In this document: positions 25,599 through 35,400 of the stretch, in pieces | Layout: every line of letters starts with the position of its first letter | Numbering within the stretch: the first letter of the stretch is position 1 | Assembly: GCA_947501115.1 (NCBI GenBank) | Contig: CANMVX010000038.1 | Span: 1-36,033 of the forward strand | From: Haliscomenobacteraceae bacterium | Lineage (GTDB): Bacteria; Bacteroidota; Bacteroidia; Chitinophagales; Saprospiraceae | Direction of reading: 5' to 3' | Length of the DNA stretch: 36,033 nt | The notes under the pieces: generated by a model | Told to the model about the DNA's origin: nothing | What the model saw: the letters and a program-made list of their open reading frames with translations, nothing else | The model's database searches: none | Made by a program: the position numbers and the translations under genes

Positions 25599-26402
25599 AT
25601 GATACTGAATTATATAAATTGGAACGCTAATCCTGAAATATTTTCTTTGGGAAGTATCTCTCTTAGGTGGTATGGGCTTCTGTTTGCATCAGGCTTTCTA
25701 ATAGGCCTTTATATGGTGCGAAAAATGTATCAGGCGGAGGGTGCACCTGAAAAATGGTTAGATTCTGCCTTCATTCATATTGTTTTAGGAGCTGTTATTG
25801 GGGCAAGATTGGGACATGTTTTTTTCTACGATTGGGATTATTATAAAGAGCATTTAATTGAAATTCCTCAAACTTGGCATGGTGGTTTGGCCAGTCACGG
25901 CGGGGCAATTGGCATCTTTATTGGCCTTTGGCTTTTTTCAAGAAATGTGTCGAAAAAACCAATGGTCTGGATGCTCGATAAAATTGCGGTGCCCACAGCC
26001 CTCGCAGGATTCTTTATACGTATGGGGAATTTAATGAATTCCGAAATTTTAGGTAAACCAACCGATGTCTCCTGGGCTTTTATCTTTGTAAGAGAAGGAG
26101 ATGGATTACCAAGACATCCAACGCAATTATATGAATCATTGGCATATCTTGTCATCTTTTTTATCCTTTATTTTGTTTATTGGAAAACGGAAAAAAGACA
26201 TCAGCCAGGCTACCTTTTCGGCGCTTTTATGATGTTAGTTTGGGGCGTTCGGTTTTTCCTTGAATTTACTAAAGAGAGTCAGGGTGGTTTCGAATCTGCT
26301 TTGGGTCAATCACTTAGCACCGGTCAATGGTTAAGTATTCCTTTTGTTTTGATAGGTGCCTATTTTGTTTTTAGGCCCTGGGATTCATTAAAGAAAATTT
26401 GA
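25599..26402 (+). CDS. lgt: Phosphatidylglycerol:prolipoprotein diacylglyceryl transferase
   Basis: Lgt is an inner-membrane enzyme that adds diacylglycerol to the lipobox cysteine of prolipoproteins, the first step of lipoprotein maturation. The 267-residue protein has about seven hydrophobic segments. Diagnostic sequences are LRWYGLLFASGFLIG, GAVIGARLGHVFFYDWDYY, WHGGLASHGGAIG (conserved His) and FFIRMGNLMNSEILGKPTD, which contains the conserved Arg/Asn. RHPTQLYESL and GVRFFLEFTKESQ near the C-terminus are also standard. It precedes odhB by 29 bases. Confidence 0.96.
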   Translation: MILNYINWNANPEIFSLGSISLRWYGLLFASGFLIGLYMVRKMYQAEGAPEKWLDSAFIHIVLGAVIGARLGHVFFYDWDYYKEHLIEIPQTWHGGLASHGGAIGIFIGLWLFSRNVSKKPMVWMLDKIAVPTALAGFFIRMGNLMNSEILGKPTDVSWAFIFVREGDGLPRHPTQLYESLAYLVIFFILYFVYWKTEKRHQPGYLFGAFMMLVWGVRFFLEFTKESQGGFESALGQSLSTGQWLSIPFVLIGAYFVFRPWDSLKKI

Positions 26403-26431
26403 ACAAATTATTTAAATATATTTGAAGCGAT

Positions 26432-27649
26432 ATGAGTTTGATTGAAATGAGGGTGCCACCCGTTGGTGAATCCATAAATGAAGTTACGTTGTCTCGATGG
26501 CTTAAAGAAGAAGGGGCAATAGTTAAATTAGATGAGCCTATATGTGAATTTGAATCCGATAAAGCTACCCTGGAATTTCCAGCGGAAGCAACGGGTAAGT
26601 TGACTTATGTGGCAAAAGAAGGCGATGATCTTACTATCGGTGCACTGGTAGCAACTATTGATACTTCTTTTGTTAGTGAAGCTGCTTCCGTTCCAACTGC
26701 GCCTAAGGAAACCTTTGCACCTACTGTGGTAGTTGAAAAAGCAGCCCCAGTGGCGGCAAATACTTATGCTGCAGGTCACCCATCTCCGGCTGCTTCAAAA
26801 ATACTGGAAGAAAAGGGTATTCCGGCAAGTTCATTACAAGGATCAGGAAAAGATGGCAGAATTACCAAGGCTGACGCGACACAGGCCGTTCCCGCTAAAC
26901 AGCAGGAACAACCTAAAGTAGTTAAAGTATCTGCCCCGGCCCATTTCTCAAGAACAGAGGAGCGCAAAAAGATGTCCCGCATGCGCAGGACTATTGCAAA
27001 AAGGTTGGTTAGTGCCAAAAATGAAACGGCTATGCTAACCACTTTCAATGAAGTGGATCTTACCGCAATTATGCAAATTCGTGATAAATATCAAGAAAAA
27101 TTTGTCGCTAAATACGGTATTAAACTCGGCTTTATGTCCATTTTCGCTAAAGCTTGCGCCAAGGTGTTAATGGAAATGCCGGAAATTAATGCCAGAATTG
27201 ATGGCGAAGAGCTCGTTTTACCTAATTACGCCGATATTTCTTTCGCTATCTCTACCCCAAATGGACTTGTAGTTCCACCTATAAAAAATATTGAGTCTCT
27301 TTCCTTTGCTGATATTGAATTAGCACTGAAAAATCTGGCTCAAAAAGCCAGAAATGGTTCCTTAACCTTAGACGAAATGTCTGGAGGTACTTTTACTATT
27401 ACCAATGGTGGCGTTTTCGGTTCTTTGCTGAGTACACCCATTATAAACGAACCTCAATCAGCTATTTTAGGTATGCATAGTATCAAAAATAGACCTGTCG
27501 CTATAGATGGTAAGGTGGAGATTCGACCAATGATGTATCTCGCCATGTCTTATGATCATAGAGTAATCGATGGAAGTAGCTCGGTCACTTTCTTAGTTAA
27601 AGTCAAAGATTTACTGGAAGACCCTATCTTACTTTTTATGGATCTATAA
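26432..27649 (+). CDS. odhB: Dihydrolipoyllysine-residue succinyltransferase (E2 of 2-oxoglutarate dehydrogenase)
   Basis: E2 core of the 2-oxoglutarate dehydrogenase complex, producing succinyl-CoA. Domains in order: lipoyl domain (1-80, lipoyl lysine K44 in [11 protein letters not shown]), an Ala/Pro-rich linker, the E3-binding domain (about 115-150, [22 protein letters not shown]), and the catalytic domain (about 170-405) ending with [12 protein letters not shown]. The catalytic residues there are H376 and D380. The [17 protein letters not shown] opening favours succinyl- over acetyl-transferase. The usual upstream E1 gene sucA is not here; lgt occupies that place. TATATTTG at 26417-26424 resembles a -7 box, but would leave virtually no leader. 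The stop codon overlaps the convergent gene at 27644. Confidence 0.93.
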   Translation: MSLIEMRVPPVGESINEVTLSRWLKEEGAIVKLDEPICEFESDKATLEFPAEATGKLTYVAKEGDDLTIGALVATIDTSFVSEAASVPTAPKETFAPTVVVEKAAPVAANTYAAGHPSPAASKILEEKGIPASSLQGSGKDGRITKADATQAVPAKQQEQPKVVKVSAPAHFSRTEERKKMSRMRRTIAKRLVSAKNETAMLTTFNEVDLTAIMQIRDKYQEKFVAKYGIKLGFMSIFAKACAKVLMEMPEINARIDGEELVLPNYADISFAISTPNGLVVPPIKNIESLSFADIELALKNLAQKARNGSLTLDEMSGGTFTITNGGVFGSLLSTPIINEPQSAILGMHSIKNRPVAIDGKVEIRPMMYLAMSYDHRVIDGSSSVTFLVKVKDLLEDPILLFMDL

Positions 27650-29170
27650 TAGTTGGCTAACCTTCTTTCGTAAATCTATTATTTCATTGAAGGCAAAAAA
27701 TAAGGACGGTTGGTTTGAGGGTATGTCTAATGCTTCCAGCCAACCGTCTTCATTTATAGTTTCTGTTAAGTTACAGCGCCTCGCATATAGTAAAAATAGT
27801 TCCTCATAGTGTTCAAAGGCAAAAAATCCTCGGACTAAATATTTTTCCCACATTTTTACTAAGTGAAATTGTAAATGTTGTGAGTTCTTTTCCGACCAGC
27901 TTAGATACGGATGTATTATAATATTATATAAAATATGTTCAGCGTCAATGGGTTCCTTCCAGTGTAGCAAATATTTCTGCGTTAATTTAATAGATTCTTC
28001 CCCTGAAAGTATGTCTATAAGAGCGGTGATTACCTCATCTGATAAAGCACAGGTTTCAGTATATTCAATGGCGTATTGTAACAAATAAAATGCCCATTCA
28101 TTGCTTTTGTAATTCAATACCGCTTGAGTAAGATGCGGTAGCCAAAGCTTATAAACAGATTCTTTAAGCAAAATATCTAAGAATTGCTCCGGGCTTACCT
28201 GTAAATTTTCATGCCAAACAGAGGGGTGGAAAATGGAAACAAAGGGTAGATAGGCCGTTGACTTTTTACTATCTTCATCGAAGCCCAAATGTCTCCATTG
28301 TTCAGGCCAAGGTGCTGGCATTTGAACCCAAAGGGTATTTTCATTGAACTTAAAACAAGCTAAAATATCGGTTTTTAACTGTTCAATTTCTTTATCATCT
28401 GGCAGTAATTTACATCTGATTCGGGTCGAGATCTTAATTAATTCAAAGTCATTATCTTTTCTGGCCAGGTCTGTCAAATAATCACCGGGTAGAATATCCA
28501 TTTTCTCAAGAAGCAAAAAAAAATTAATTTTATCATACGAACTGTCCTCTTTCCATGTGCTGGAAAGAATGGTTTCTATTTTGTCAGGGAGGTGTACGCA
28601 CAGATGAGTCAATAAAGCAATTCTTTCAGAAAAAGTGCCAACATACCATACATTCTCATCGTTTGACGGTAAAAGTGAACGCCATTTTTTATTTTTTGGC
28701 AATAAATGGTATCCATTGTCGGGAATGACAGGTTGCAATCTCTTGTAATAAAATGCATCCTGGCAAGCTATATCAAACAATGTGGGTAAAAGCAAAACGG
28801 GAACAAATCTGTTTCCTTCCTTCACCCTGTTAAACAGGGTTATCTGTAAGTCCAGATAGCTGGTATTTTTAAATATTTTTTTAAGATAAGTAAGCTGCTG
28901 AAATGAAAGGTTTTTTTCATTTTTCGACACGGTGTTGACAGTGATATCAGCTGAATTTTCAAGGTATGAAGTGCTTGTCTTTTCGGATGTCAATATGGAA
29001 AGAGGGGGAGATATTTTTTTAAAGCCAACATGCATGGCCAGAGAAATGCGCATAAATGGGGTATCATTTAAAGCAGAATCTATGCCGGCAGTTGCCCAGA
29101 ATGCTCGTATTTCAGGGGTTACGGGTAGATGATCGGTGCCAAGAATCAATATCTTTTCCCAATCGTTCAT
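27644..29170 (-). CDS. Large protein of unknown function, possibly DUF5691-like
   Basis: A 508-residue soluble protein without signal peptide or membrane helix. The N-terminus ([27 protein letters not shown]) and the all-helical, repeat-like remainder with conserved-looking tryptophans ([32 protein letters not shown]) recall DUF5691 proteins. This is from memory of the family pattern and is only a weak call. In other bacteria such genes sit with AAA+ MoxR and VWA-domain genes, none of which is present here. Its ATG overlaps the BCCT transporter stop (ATGA, 29167-29170), so the two are translationally coupled. Its 3' end overlaps odhB by six bases in convergent orientation. No catalytic motif was found. 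Confidence 0.7.
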   Translation of the reverse strand: MNDWEKILILGTDHLPVTPEIRAFWATAGIDSALNDTPFMRISLAMHVGFKKISPPLSILTSEKTSTSYLENSADITVNTVSKNEKNLSFQQLTYLKKIFKNTSYLDLQITLFNRVKEGNRFVPVLLLPTLFDIACQDAFYYKRLQPVIPDNGYHLLPKNKKWRSLLPSNDENVWYVGTFSERIALLTHLCVHLPDKIETILSSTWKEDSSYDKINFFLLLEKMDILPGDYLTDLARKDNDFELIKISTRIRCKLLPDDKEIEQLKTDILACFKFNENTLWVQMPAPWPEQWRHLGFDEDSKKSTAYLPFVSIFHPSVWHENLQVSPEQFLDILLKESVYKLWLPHLTQAVLNYKSNEWAFYLLQYAIEYTETCALSDEVITALIDILSGEESIKLTQKYLLHWKEPIDAEHILYNIIIHPYLSWSEKNSQHLQFHLVKMWEKYLVRGFFAFEHYEELFLLYARRCNLTETINEDGWLEALDIPSNQPSLFFAFNEIIDLRKKVSQLL

Positions 29171-30687
29171 TTTGCACCTTCTTTAAATACGATACTCTTT
29201 TTACCCTGAATTAGCATGCGAAAAGTGCTCGCAATAACGAAAAGATATAAAAAAAGAGCAGGGAATCCACCAAGGTTAGATGCCATTTTGACTCCATCTA
29301 TGCCCGCTTGGCTTACCATAATCCAGGCAGTAAGTCCAACGATAACACCCCAAATTATTTTGATTTGATAAGGTGCTTCCTCCTCATTTTCAGAAATACC
29401 TTTGGTACTTAATGCGCTCATTGCCGATGTATTGGAATCAGCGGCCGTTACAAAGGATATGAAGACTAAAAGGAAGTAAAAAATAATCCACCAGGTTGCC
29501 AATGGAAGTTGTTTTATGATTTCAAAAATAATAGTTTCCGGTCCCTTTTTTACCAAAAGCTGATATAACTCGCCATCAAATATTTGGTCGAAATGTAGGG
29601 AATACCCTCCAAATAGAAACATCCAGATCATTGAAAAAAGACTTGGAAAAAGAAGGTTAAACCTTATAAATGTCCTGATATTATAACCTCGGCCCAATCG
29701 ACCTAAAAATAAGGCGGAAATAGGGGTCCATGCCAGCCAATTGGCCCAATAAAAAATAGTCCAGCTATTTGCCCAGCTTTTATCAATGCCTAATGCTAAA
29801 CTTTTGGGGATAAGCGTAGTGGCGAAATCAGAAAAGTACGAGCCAAAATGAGGCAATATTTCGGTGAATGGGCCAAAAAAAGTGAACCACCCAATAAGGA
29901 TGATAAAGCCAATGATATTAATATTCGATAATAATTTAATCCCTTTTTGTAGTCCTGATGCAGCAGACCAGATAAAGGTTATGGTCAAAAAAAAGGCAAT
30001 GATGCCTAAGTTTGTTTGCGTTTTTGCCGTGGGAAAAAATTGATTTATACCGCCTGAAAGGGTCAGCAATCCTGCACCCATGGAGGCCGACATGCCTGCA
30101 ACTAAACTAAATAAACTTAGGCTGTCAACGTAAGGGGAAAGTTTCAATGATCTTTTTTCACCAAGTATCGGCATGAGTAAACTGCCAATTTGGAAGGGTT
30201 GTTTCAAATTATAAAAGCCGATGGCAAACATGAGGGCAGTCAGGGTGTAAATGCTGTAGGGTATAAAAGTCCAGTGTAAAAATAAGGTGGAAATAGAAAA
30301 AATCTTCGCCGATTCACTTCTACTATCAATGCCTAATCCATCTGGTGGTGTGTTGAAGTGATAAAGTGGCTCAGCAGAAGCCCAAAATAAAATGCCTACC
30401 GCTATGGTCGTACACAATGAAATAGAAAACCAATGTAGTTTATTCAGCAATGGCTTTGCCTCTTTTCCTCCTATTATTATGCCGCCAATGGGTGAAATAT
30501 AAAGGAGAATAACCAATATTAAACCAACAATGGCAGCTGTGGCAAACAACCATCCAAAATGATTCAATATCCATTGGTTGGCAGCTTTTGTAACTGTCAA
30601 GAAGCCATTCCCGTCTGCCAAACTATAAAAAATAGTTAGCATTAGTAATATAACGGGTACACCAAAAACTGCTTTGCGAAGGTTCAT
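29167..30687 (-). CDS. BCCT-family (betaine/carnitine/choline) transporter
   Basis: A 506-residue inner-membrane transporter with about twelve hydrophobic helices and the LeuT-like fold of the BCCT family. GILFWASAEPLYHF (98-111) and HWTFIPYSIYTLTAL (138-152) are TM3/TM4 family motifs. AGMSASMGAGLLTLSGG (197-213) corresponds to the unwound glycine-rich segment. SWTIFYWANWLAWTPISALFLGRLGRG (308-334) is the family signature in TM8. The signature normally reads WxWW; here it is W314-A-N316-W317, so one of the tryptophans of the substrate cage is Asn. BCCT carriers import quaternary ammonium compounds using sodium or proton gradients; the altered cage suggests another substrate. It is the first gene of a two-gene unit. 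Confidence 0.9.
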   Translation of the reverse strand: MNLRKAVFGVPVILLMLTIFYSLADGNGFLTVTKAANQWILNHFGWLFATAAIVGLILVILLYISPIGGIIIGGKEAKPLLNKLHWFSISLCTTIAVGILFWASAEPLYHFNTPPDGLGIDSRSESAKIFSISTLFLHWTFIPYSIYTLTALMFAIGFYNLKQPFQIGSLLMPILGEKRSLKLSPYVDSLSLFSLVAGMSASMGAGLLTLSGGINQFFPTAKTQTNLGIIAFFLTITFIWSAASGLQKGIKLLSNINIIGFIILIGWFTFFGPFTEILPHFGSYFSDFATTLIPKSLALGIDKSWANSWTIFYWANWLAWTPISALFLGRLGRGYNIRTFIRFNLLFPSLFSMIWMFLFGGYSLHFDQIFDGELYQLLVKKGPETIIFEIIKQLPLATWWIIFYFLLVFISFVTAADSNTSAMSALSTKGISENEEEAPYQIKIIWGVIVGLTAWIMVSQAGIDGVKMASNLGGFPALFLYLFVIASTFRMLIQGKKSIVFKEGAK

Positions 30688-31079
30688 GATATGAATTTAA
30701 AACAAAGAAATGGTAAACTTTTTACATGTCATGTTAAATTTTAAAAATCAACACGTCTTTGTGAATCTGTTAGCAGTTATTATATCAAGTTCATAAAAGT
30801 ATCTGATGGCGTTATATCCCAATTATTTCCTTCGGATGGTTAGTTCGAAGATGGCAGAGCAATGCCATTGTGTGAAGTAGAACACCAAGAGACGACCCTC
30901 AGAGACAAACGTCTCCAGATAACCTTTACATCCGAAATGAAGACGTCCTCTTTAATTCTAAAAATCCTGTAAATCCTGGTTCAAAACCAGGTATTGAGGG
31001 TGAAATTTATATTGAAACCTAAAGGGGAGAAGACGCGAGGCATCGCGTCTCTACATGGCGGCATCCCCTCTGGTTGATT
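30688..31079. repeat. Gene-free segment with five perfect hairpins
   Basis: No plausible coding sequence. Perfect stem-loops occur at 30830-30850 (CTTCG/CGAAG), 30851-30868 (ATGGCA/TGCCAT), 30902-30915 (GAGAC/GTCTC, loop AAAC), 30975-30991 (CCTGGTT/AACCAGG) and 31031-31050 (AGACGCGA/TCGCGTCT, loop GGCA). The last is of the REP-like 'GCGTCTC' palindrome type common between genes in this phylum. GGGGA (31024-31028) and TCCCC (31064-31068) can add an outer stem. Function is unknown; it could be decayed palindromic repeats or a structured RNA. Confidence 0.55.
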
Positions 31080-31525
31080 CGCCAGACGTCCTACATCACA
31101 CATGGGCATAGCCCCGACATCTTCGTAACACGTCATCGACAGGTCATCCATCCCATCCGGTCAGAAAGGCAGTCAATCGCCAGAAATACTATATCATATA
31201 GCAGTATAGACCCGCCATCCTCGTATCCCTTTCATCGTCAGGATGTTTATTTGGGTTATAGGTCTTCGTCACGTTTCCTGCATCACACAGGGTCATAGCC
31301 CCGCCATCTTCGTAACAAGCCATCGACAGGTCAGCCATCTCATCTTGTCAGAAAGTCTGACCTCGCCAGACGTCCTACATCACGCAGGGTCATAGACCCG
31401 CCATCTTCGCACCCGCGCCATCGACAGGTCAGCCATCCCATCTGGTCAGAAAGTCTGATCTCGTCAGACCTCCTACATCACACAGGGGCATAGCCCAGCC
31501 ATCTTCCTACCACGCCATCTCCACT
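31080..31525. repeat. Imperfect ~98-bp tandem repeat, about 4.6 copies
   Basis: Copies begin with CGYCA at 31080, 31178, 31267, 31364 and 31462; spacings are 98, 89, 97 and 98 bases, and the last copy is partial. Copies 3 and 4 are the most alike and copy 2 is degenerate. Each good copy contains CATCACACAGGG-CATAG, CCGCCATCTTCG, CCATCGACAGGTCAGCCATC and GGTCAGAAAG. Two small stems recur: GGGYC-ATA-GRCCC and GTCAGA-AAG-TCTGAC, with compensatory differences between copies. The period is not a multiple of three and stops occur in all frames, so it is not coding. It ends just before the acyltransferase promoter. Confidence 0.8.
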
Positions 31526-31548
31526 TTATTTCACTGAAGTGAACAGGC

Positions 31549-31582
31549 TTTGGAAAAATTATAATGTTGCTGCTTATCTTTG
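31549..31582 (+). promoter_or_regulatory. Promoter of the acyltransferase gene
   Basis: TTTG (31549-31552) and TATCTTTG (31575-31582) are 22 bases apart, a good Bacteroidota -33/-7 pair with slightly long spacing. The ATG at 31607 follows 24 bases later. Confidence 0.6.
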
Positions 31583-31606
31583 CGCCATCTGAAATATAAC
31601 TTCCTC

Positions 31607-32437
31607 ATGAATAAAGCAAAAGAAACCCATACTTCCCTTTCCTATTCAGAACCTGGAGATCCGTGGGTGACGAAATGGATTATTCAATTGGTGGAGGGCC
31701 TGACCGGTAGAAACCTTATTGAAAAAAAATACAATGAAGTGTTGAATAGGGGCCTGCCTGGAAAAGATTTGATGAGTGCCGCATTGAGGGAGTTAGATAT
31801 AAATCTATGCTTTGATGGTTTTTCAATCATGGATATTCCCCGTGAAGGGCCAATCATCTTTATTGCCAATCATCCGTTCGGAGTTGTTGATGGCTTGGCG
31901 CTAGGGGAGATTATTTCAAAAGTTAGAGACAAATTTGCCATCCTGGTAAATGCCGTCCTGTGCAGAAATCCGCAGTTGGATCCATTTTTATTGCCCATTG
32001 ATTTTAGGGAAATACCGGAAGCAATGAAGACAAATATTAATACCCGACAAGAAGCAATAAATAGACTTTTAAATGGAGAAGCCATCGCTATTTTTCCTTC
32101 AGGGGCAGTAGCAACTGCCCCTTTTCCAGGGAAGGAACCTGTCGATTTAGAGTGGAAAAGATTCGTAGTTAAACTTATTACTCAGTCTAAAGCAACCGTT
32201 ATTCCTCTTTATTTTCATGGAAATAATAGTTTCTGGTTCCAATTGGCCAGTTATATTCACATGAATTTAAGATTAGGCCTCTTATTGTTTGAGGTGAAAA
32301 ATAAAATGGGTAAACCCCTTTTTGTATCTATCGGAAAACCAATAACACCAGCAGAATGGCAATCAAAAAATGTCATTTCAGAATTATTGCCCTTTTTACG
32401 TGCACAAACGATGTCTTTAGGTGATAAAAACCCTTAA
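31607..32437 (+). CDS. PlsC-like 1-acyl-glycerophosphate-type acyltransferase
   Basis: A 276-residue acyltransferase of the LPLAT superfamily. The catalytic HX5D variant is IANHPFGVVDGLALG with H89 and D95. The second block is IAIFPSGAVATAP, taking the place of the EGTR-type motif. The 'NHPFG..DG' form resembles the hemolysin-like/OlsA-type branch (COG3176-like), whose members acylate lysophospholipids or lyso-ornithine lipids. There is no strong membrane helix. The start is the ATG at 31607, because an upstream in-frame TTG at 31580 lies inside the promoter -7 box. The acyl acceptor is unknown. ileS follows on the same strand after 59 bases. Confidence 0.85.
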   Translation: MNKAKETHTSLSYSEPGDPWVTKWIIQLVEGLTGRNLIEKKYNEVLNRGLPGKDLMSAALRELDINLCFDGFSIMDIPREGPIIFIANHPFGVVDGLALGEIISKVRDKFAILVNAVLCRNPQLDPFLLPIDFREIPEAMKTNINTRQEAINRLLNGEAIAIFPSGAVATAPFPGKEPVDLEWKRFVVKLITQSKATVIPLYFHGNNSFWFQLASYIHMNLRLGLLLFEVKNKMGKPLFVSIGKPITPAEWQSKNVISELLPFLRAQTMSLGDKNP

Positions 32438-32442
32438 TTGCT

Positions 32443-32450
32443 TACTTTTG
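32443..32450 (+). promoter_or_regulatory. Candidate -7 box of ileS
   Basis: TACTTTTG fits TAnnTTTG and lies 46 bases before the ileS ATG. Only a weak TTTA (32416-32419) is at a suitable upstream distance. No leader peptide or riboswitch fold was recognised in the 59-base gap. Confidence 0.4.
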
Positions 32451-32496
32451 CATTCGATTCCTATTTTACTATCTTTCTTTTTCCAAAATAAACAAT

Positions 32497-35400
32497 ATGT
32501 TTAAAGAGTTTAAAGGACTTAATCTGCCTCAAATTGATAAGGAAATTCTCGAATATTGGGATAATGCTCAAATTTTTCAGAAAAGTATCGATCAAAGAGA
32601 TTCTAATCAGCCTTTCGTATTTTATGAAGGTCCCCCGTCCGCAAATGGTATGCCTGGGATTCATCATGTGATGGCACGTGCTATAAAAGATATTTTTTGT
32701 CGCTTTCAAACGATGAAGGGTAAAAGAGTTGAGAGAAAAGGAGGGTGGGATACTCATGGGTTACCCATTGAATTAAGCGTGGAAAAGGAATTGGGTATTA
32801 CAAAGGAGGATATCGGCAAATCAATTTCAGTGGAGGAATATAACGATAAATGTCGTGAAACCGTCATGCGTTATAAAGATAAATGGGATGCTATCACGAA
32901 GCAAATGGGGTATTGGGTCGATCTTGAAAATCCTTATGTCACTTATACGAATGAATACATTGAATCGGTCTGGTGGTTGATTTCTCAATTATATCAAAAA
33001 GGGTTGCTTTATAAGGGTTATACCATTCAACCTTATTCACCTGCTGCAGGTACCGGACTGAGTTCCCATGAGTTGAATATGCCCAATGCTTATCAGGAAA
33101 TTACAGATATTTCAGCCGTTGCTCAGTTCAAAGTGAAAGGGGAAGTCAATACTTTTATACTGGCATGGACAACAACACCCTGGACTTTGCCTTCCAATAC
33201 CGCGCTGGCCGTTGGAAAAGATATCCGATACGTTAAAGTACACACTTTTAATAGATATACAAAGGAAGAATGTTTCGTCATTCTGGCTAAAGATAGATTT
33301 TCATCCTATTTTAGCGAGCAACAGCCCGATTTACAACCCGATCAGATGAAAGCGGGAAATCAGCCTATTCCTTATATAGAAATAGTGGGCGAATATTCGG
33401 GAAGAGAATTGGAAGGTATTCATTATGAACAACTTTTGTCGTATGTTATTCCTGAAGGAAAAGCATTTGAAGTTATTTTAGGAGATTTTGTCACGACCAG
33501 TGATGGTACAGGTATTGTTCATATATCGCCTACTTTTGGAGCGGACGACTTTAAAGTAGCCAAATTAAATGGTATCGCCGCGCTAACTGTTCCCGACGTG
33601 AATGGCAATCCAATGCCTTTAGTTGATAAACAAGGCAAATTTGTCTCGCAGGTAACTGATTTTGCTGGTCGTTATGTGAAGGATTATGGTCAAAAAGAGG
33701 AAAGATCAGTAGATACCGACATTACTATTAAGCTTAAAACAGAAAATAAGTTATTTGTCTCTGAAAAATATGTGCACTCTTATCCTCATTGCTGGAGAAC
33801 AGATAAGCCGATTCTTTATTATCCTTTAGATTCCTGGTTTATCAAAACGTCCAGCCTGAAGGAAAGAATGGTGCAGTTAAATCAAACCATTAATTGGAAA
33901 CCCGCTTCGACAGGTGAAGGCAGGTTCGGAAAATGGTTGGAAAATCTTCAGGACTGGAATCTCTCCCGCTCAAGATACTGGGGTATTCCTCTGCCTATCT
34001 GGAGAAGTGCAGACGCTAAAGAAGAAATTTGCATTCAATCTATCGCTCAGTTGAAAATGGAAATCGATCGGGCTAATGATGTTTTAGGTCTCCAACAATC
34101 CGTTCCCGCCGATCTTCATCGTCCTTATATGGATGAAATTATTCTTGTGTCGGCAAATGGGGAGAAGCTTTTCAGAGAACTCGATTTAATTGACGTTTGG
34201 TTCGATTCAGGGGCTATGCCTTATGCTCAATGGCATTACCCATTTGAAAATAAAGAAAAATTTGAACAGAATTTTCCAGCCGATTTTATTGCTGAAGGCG
34301 TTGATCAAACCAGAGGTTGGTTTTATACCTTGCATGCCATCGGTGTTATGGTGTTTGATAGTGTTGCTTTTAAAAATGTAGTGTCGAATGGTTTAGTCCT
34401 GGATAAAAATGGACAAAAAATGTCGAAACGCTTAGGTAATGGTATCGACCCTTTTTCAACCATCGAAAAATATGGCGCCGATGCTACGCGCTGGTATATG
34501 ATTTCTAACGCGCAGCCTTGGGATAACCTGAAATTTGACTTGTCGGGTATTGAGGAAGTGTCCAGAAAATTCTTTGGAACCCTATATAATACTTATTCTT
34601 TCTTCGCACTTTATGCAAATATTGATCAGTTTAAATGGTCCTCCGCCGAAGTTCCATTGGAAAAAAGACCCGAAATAGATCGTTGGGTTTTATCGGAATT
34701 AAATACACTGATTCATTTAGTGGATACAGATTATGCTACCTACGAACCAACGAACGCTACAAGGAAAATCATGGAATTTGTCGATGAAAATCTGTCAAAT
34801 TGGTATGTCAGACTTTGCCGTCGCCGGTTTTGGAAAGGTGAAATGTCAGAAGATAAACTGGCCGCCTACCAGACCCTTTATACTTGTCTGAATGTCGTTT
34901 CTCGTTTGATGGCTCCCGTAGCTCCCTTTTTTGCCGATTGGTTATATAGAAATTTACAAGAAGGGGCATTGGAAAAAGGTCCTGAATCGGTTCACCTCGC
35001 TTTGATTCCAGTGTCGGATTCCGGAATTATTGATCACGCTTTGGAAGAAAGAATGGCTTATGCCCAAAGAATATCTTCTCTCGTTCTTAGCTTAAGAAAA
35101 AAGGAAAAACTGAAGGTGCGACAGCCATTACAGAAAATGCTTATTCCTATTTTGAATGATAATTTTGAAAAGCAGGTCGAAGGTGTGAAAGATTTAATCC
35201 TCGCCGAAGTCAATGTCAAGGAAATTGAATATGTTTCAGGTGCTGGAAACATTATTCAGAAAAAAGTGAAGCCTGACTTTAAATCGCTGGGAAAAAAACT
35301 TGGAAAAAATATGAAGGCGGTAGCAGATGCTCTTGCCTCGCTTTCCCAGGAAGACATTCAGCAAATTGAAAAATCAGGTTCTTTTGAAACCAATATTTCC

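Noticed and set aside
26398-26424. TTTG and TATATTTG before odhB as a promoter
   Set aside because: The boxes are only 15 bases apart and would leave almost no transcript before the ATG at 26432; read-through from lgt is more likely.
31074-31298. 74-codon ORF on the + strand
   Set aside because: It runs through the ~98-bp repeat, whose period is not a multiple of three; composition is not protein-like and there is no start context.
31080-31525. Possible CRISPR array
   Set aside because: The ~98-bp units are repeated throughout their length, with no short conserved repeat separating unique spacers, and no cas genes are near.
31580-31606. TTG start for the acyltransferase
   Set aside because: The TTG is part of the promoter -7 box TATCTTTG and would not be in the transcript; ATG 31607 is used instead.
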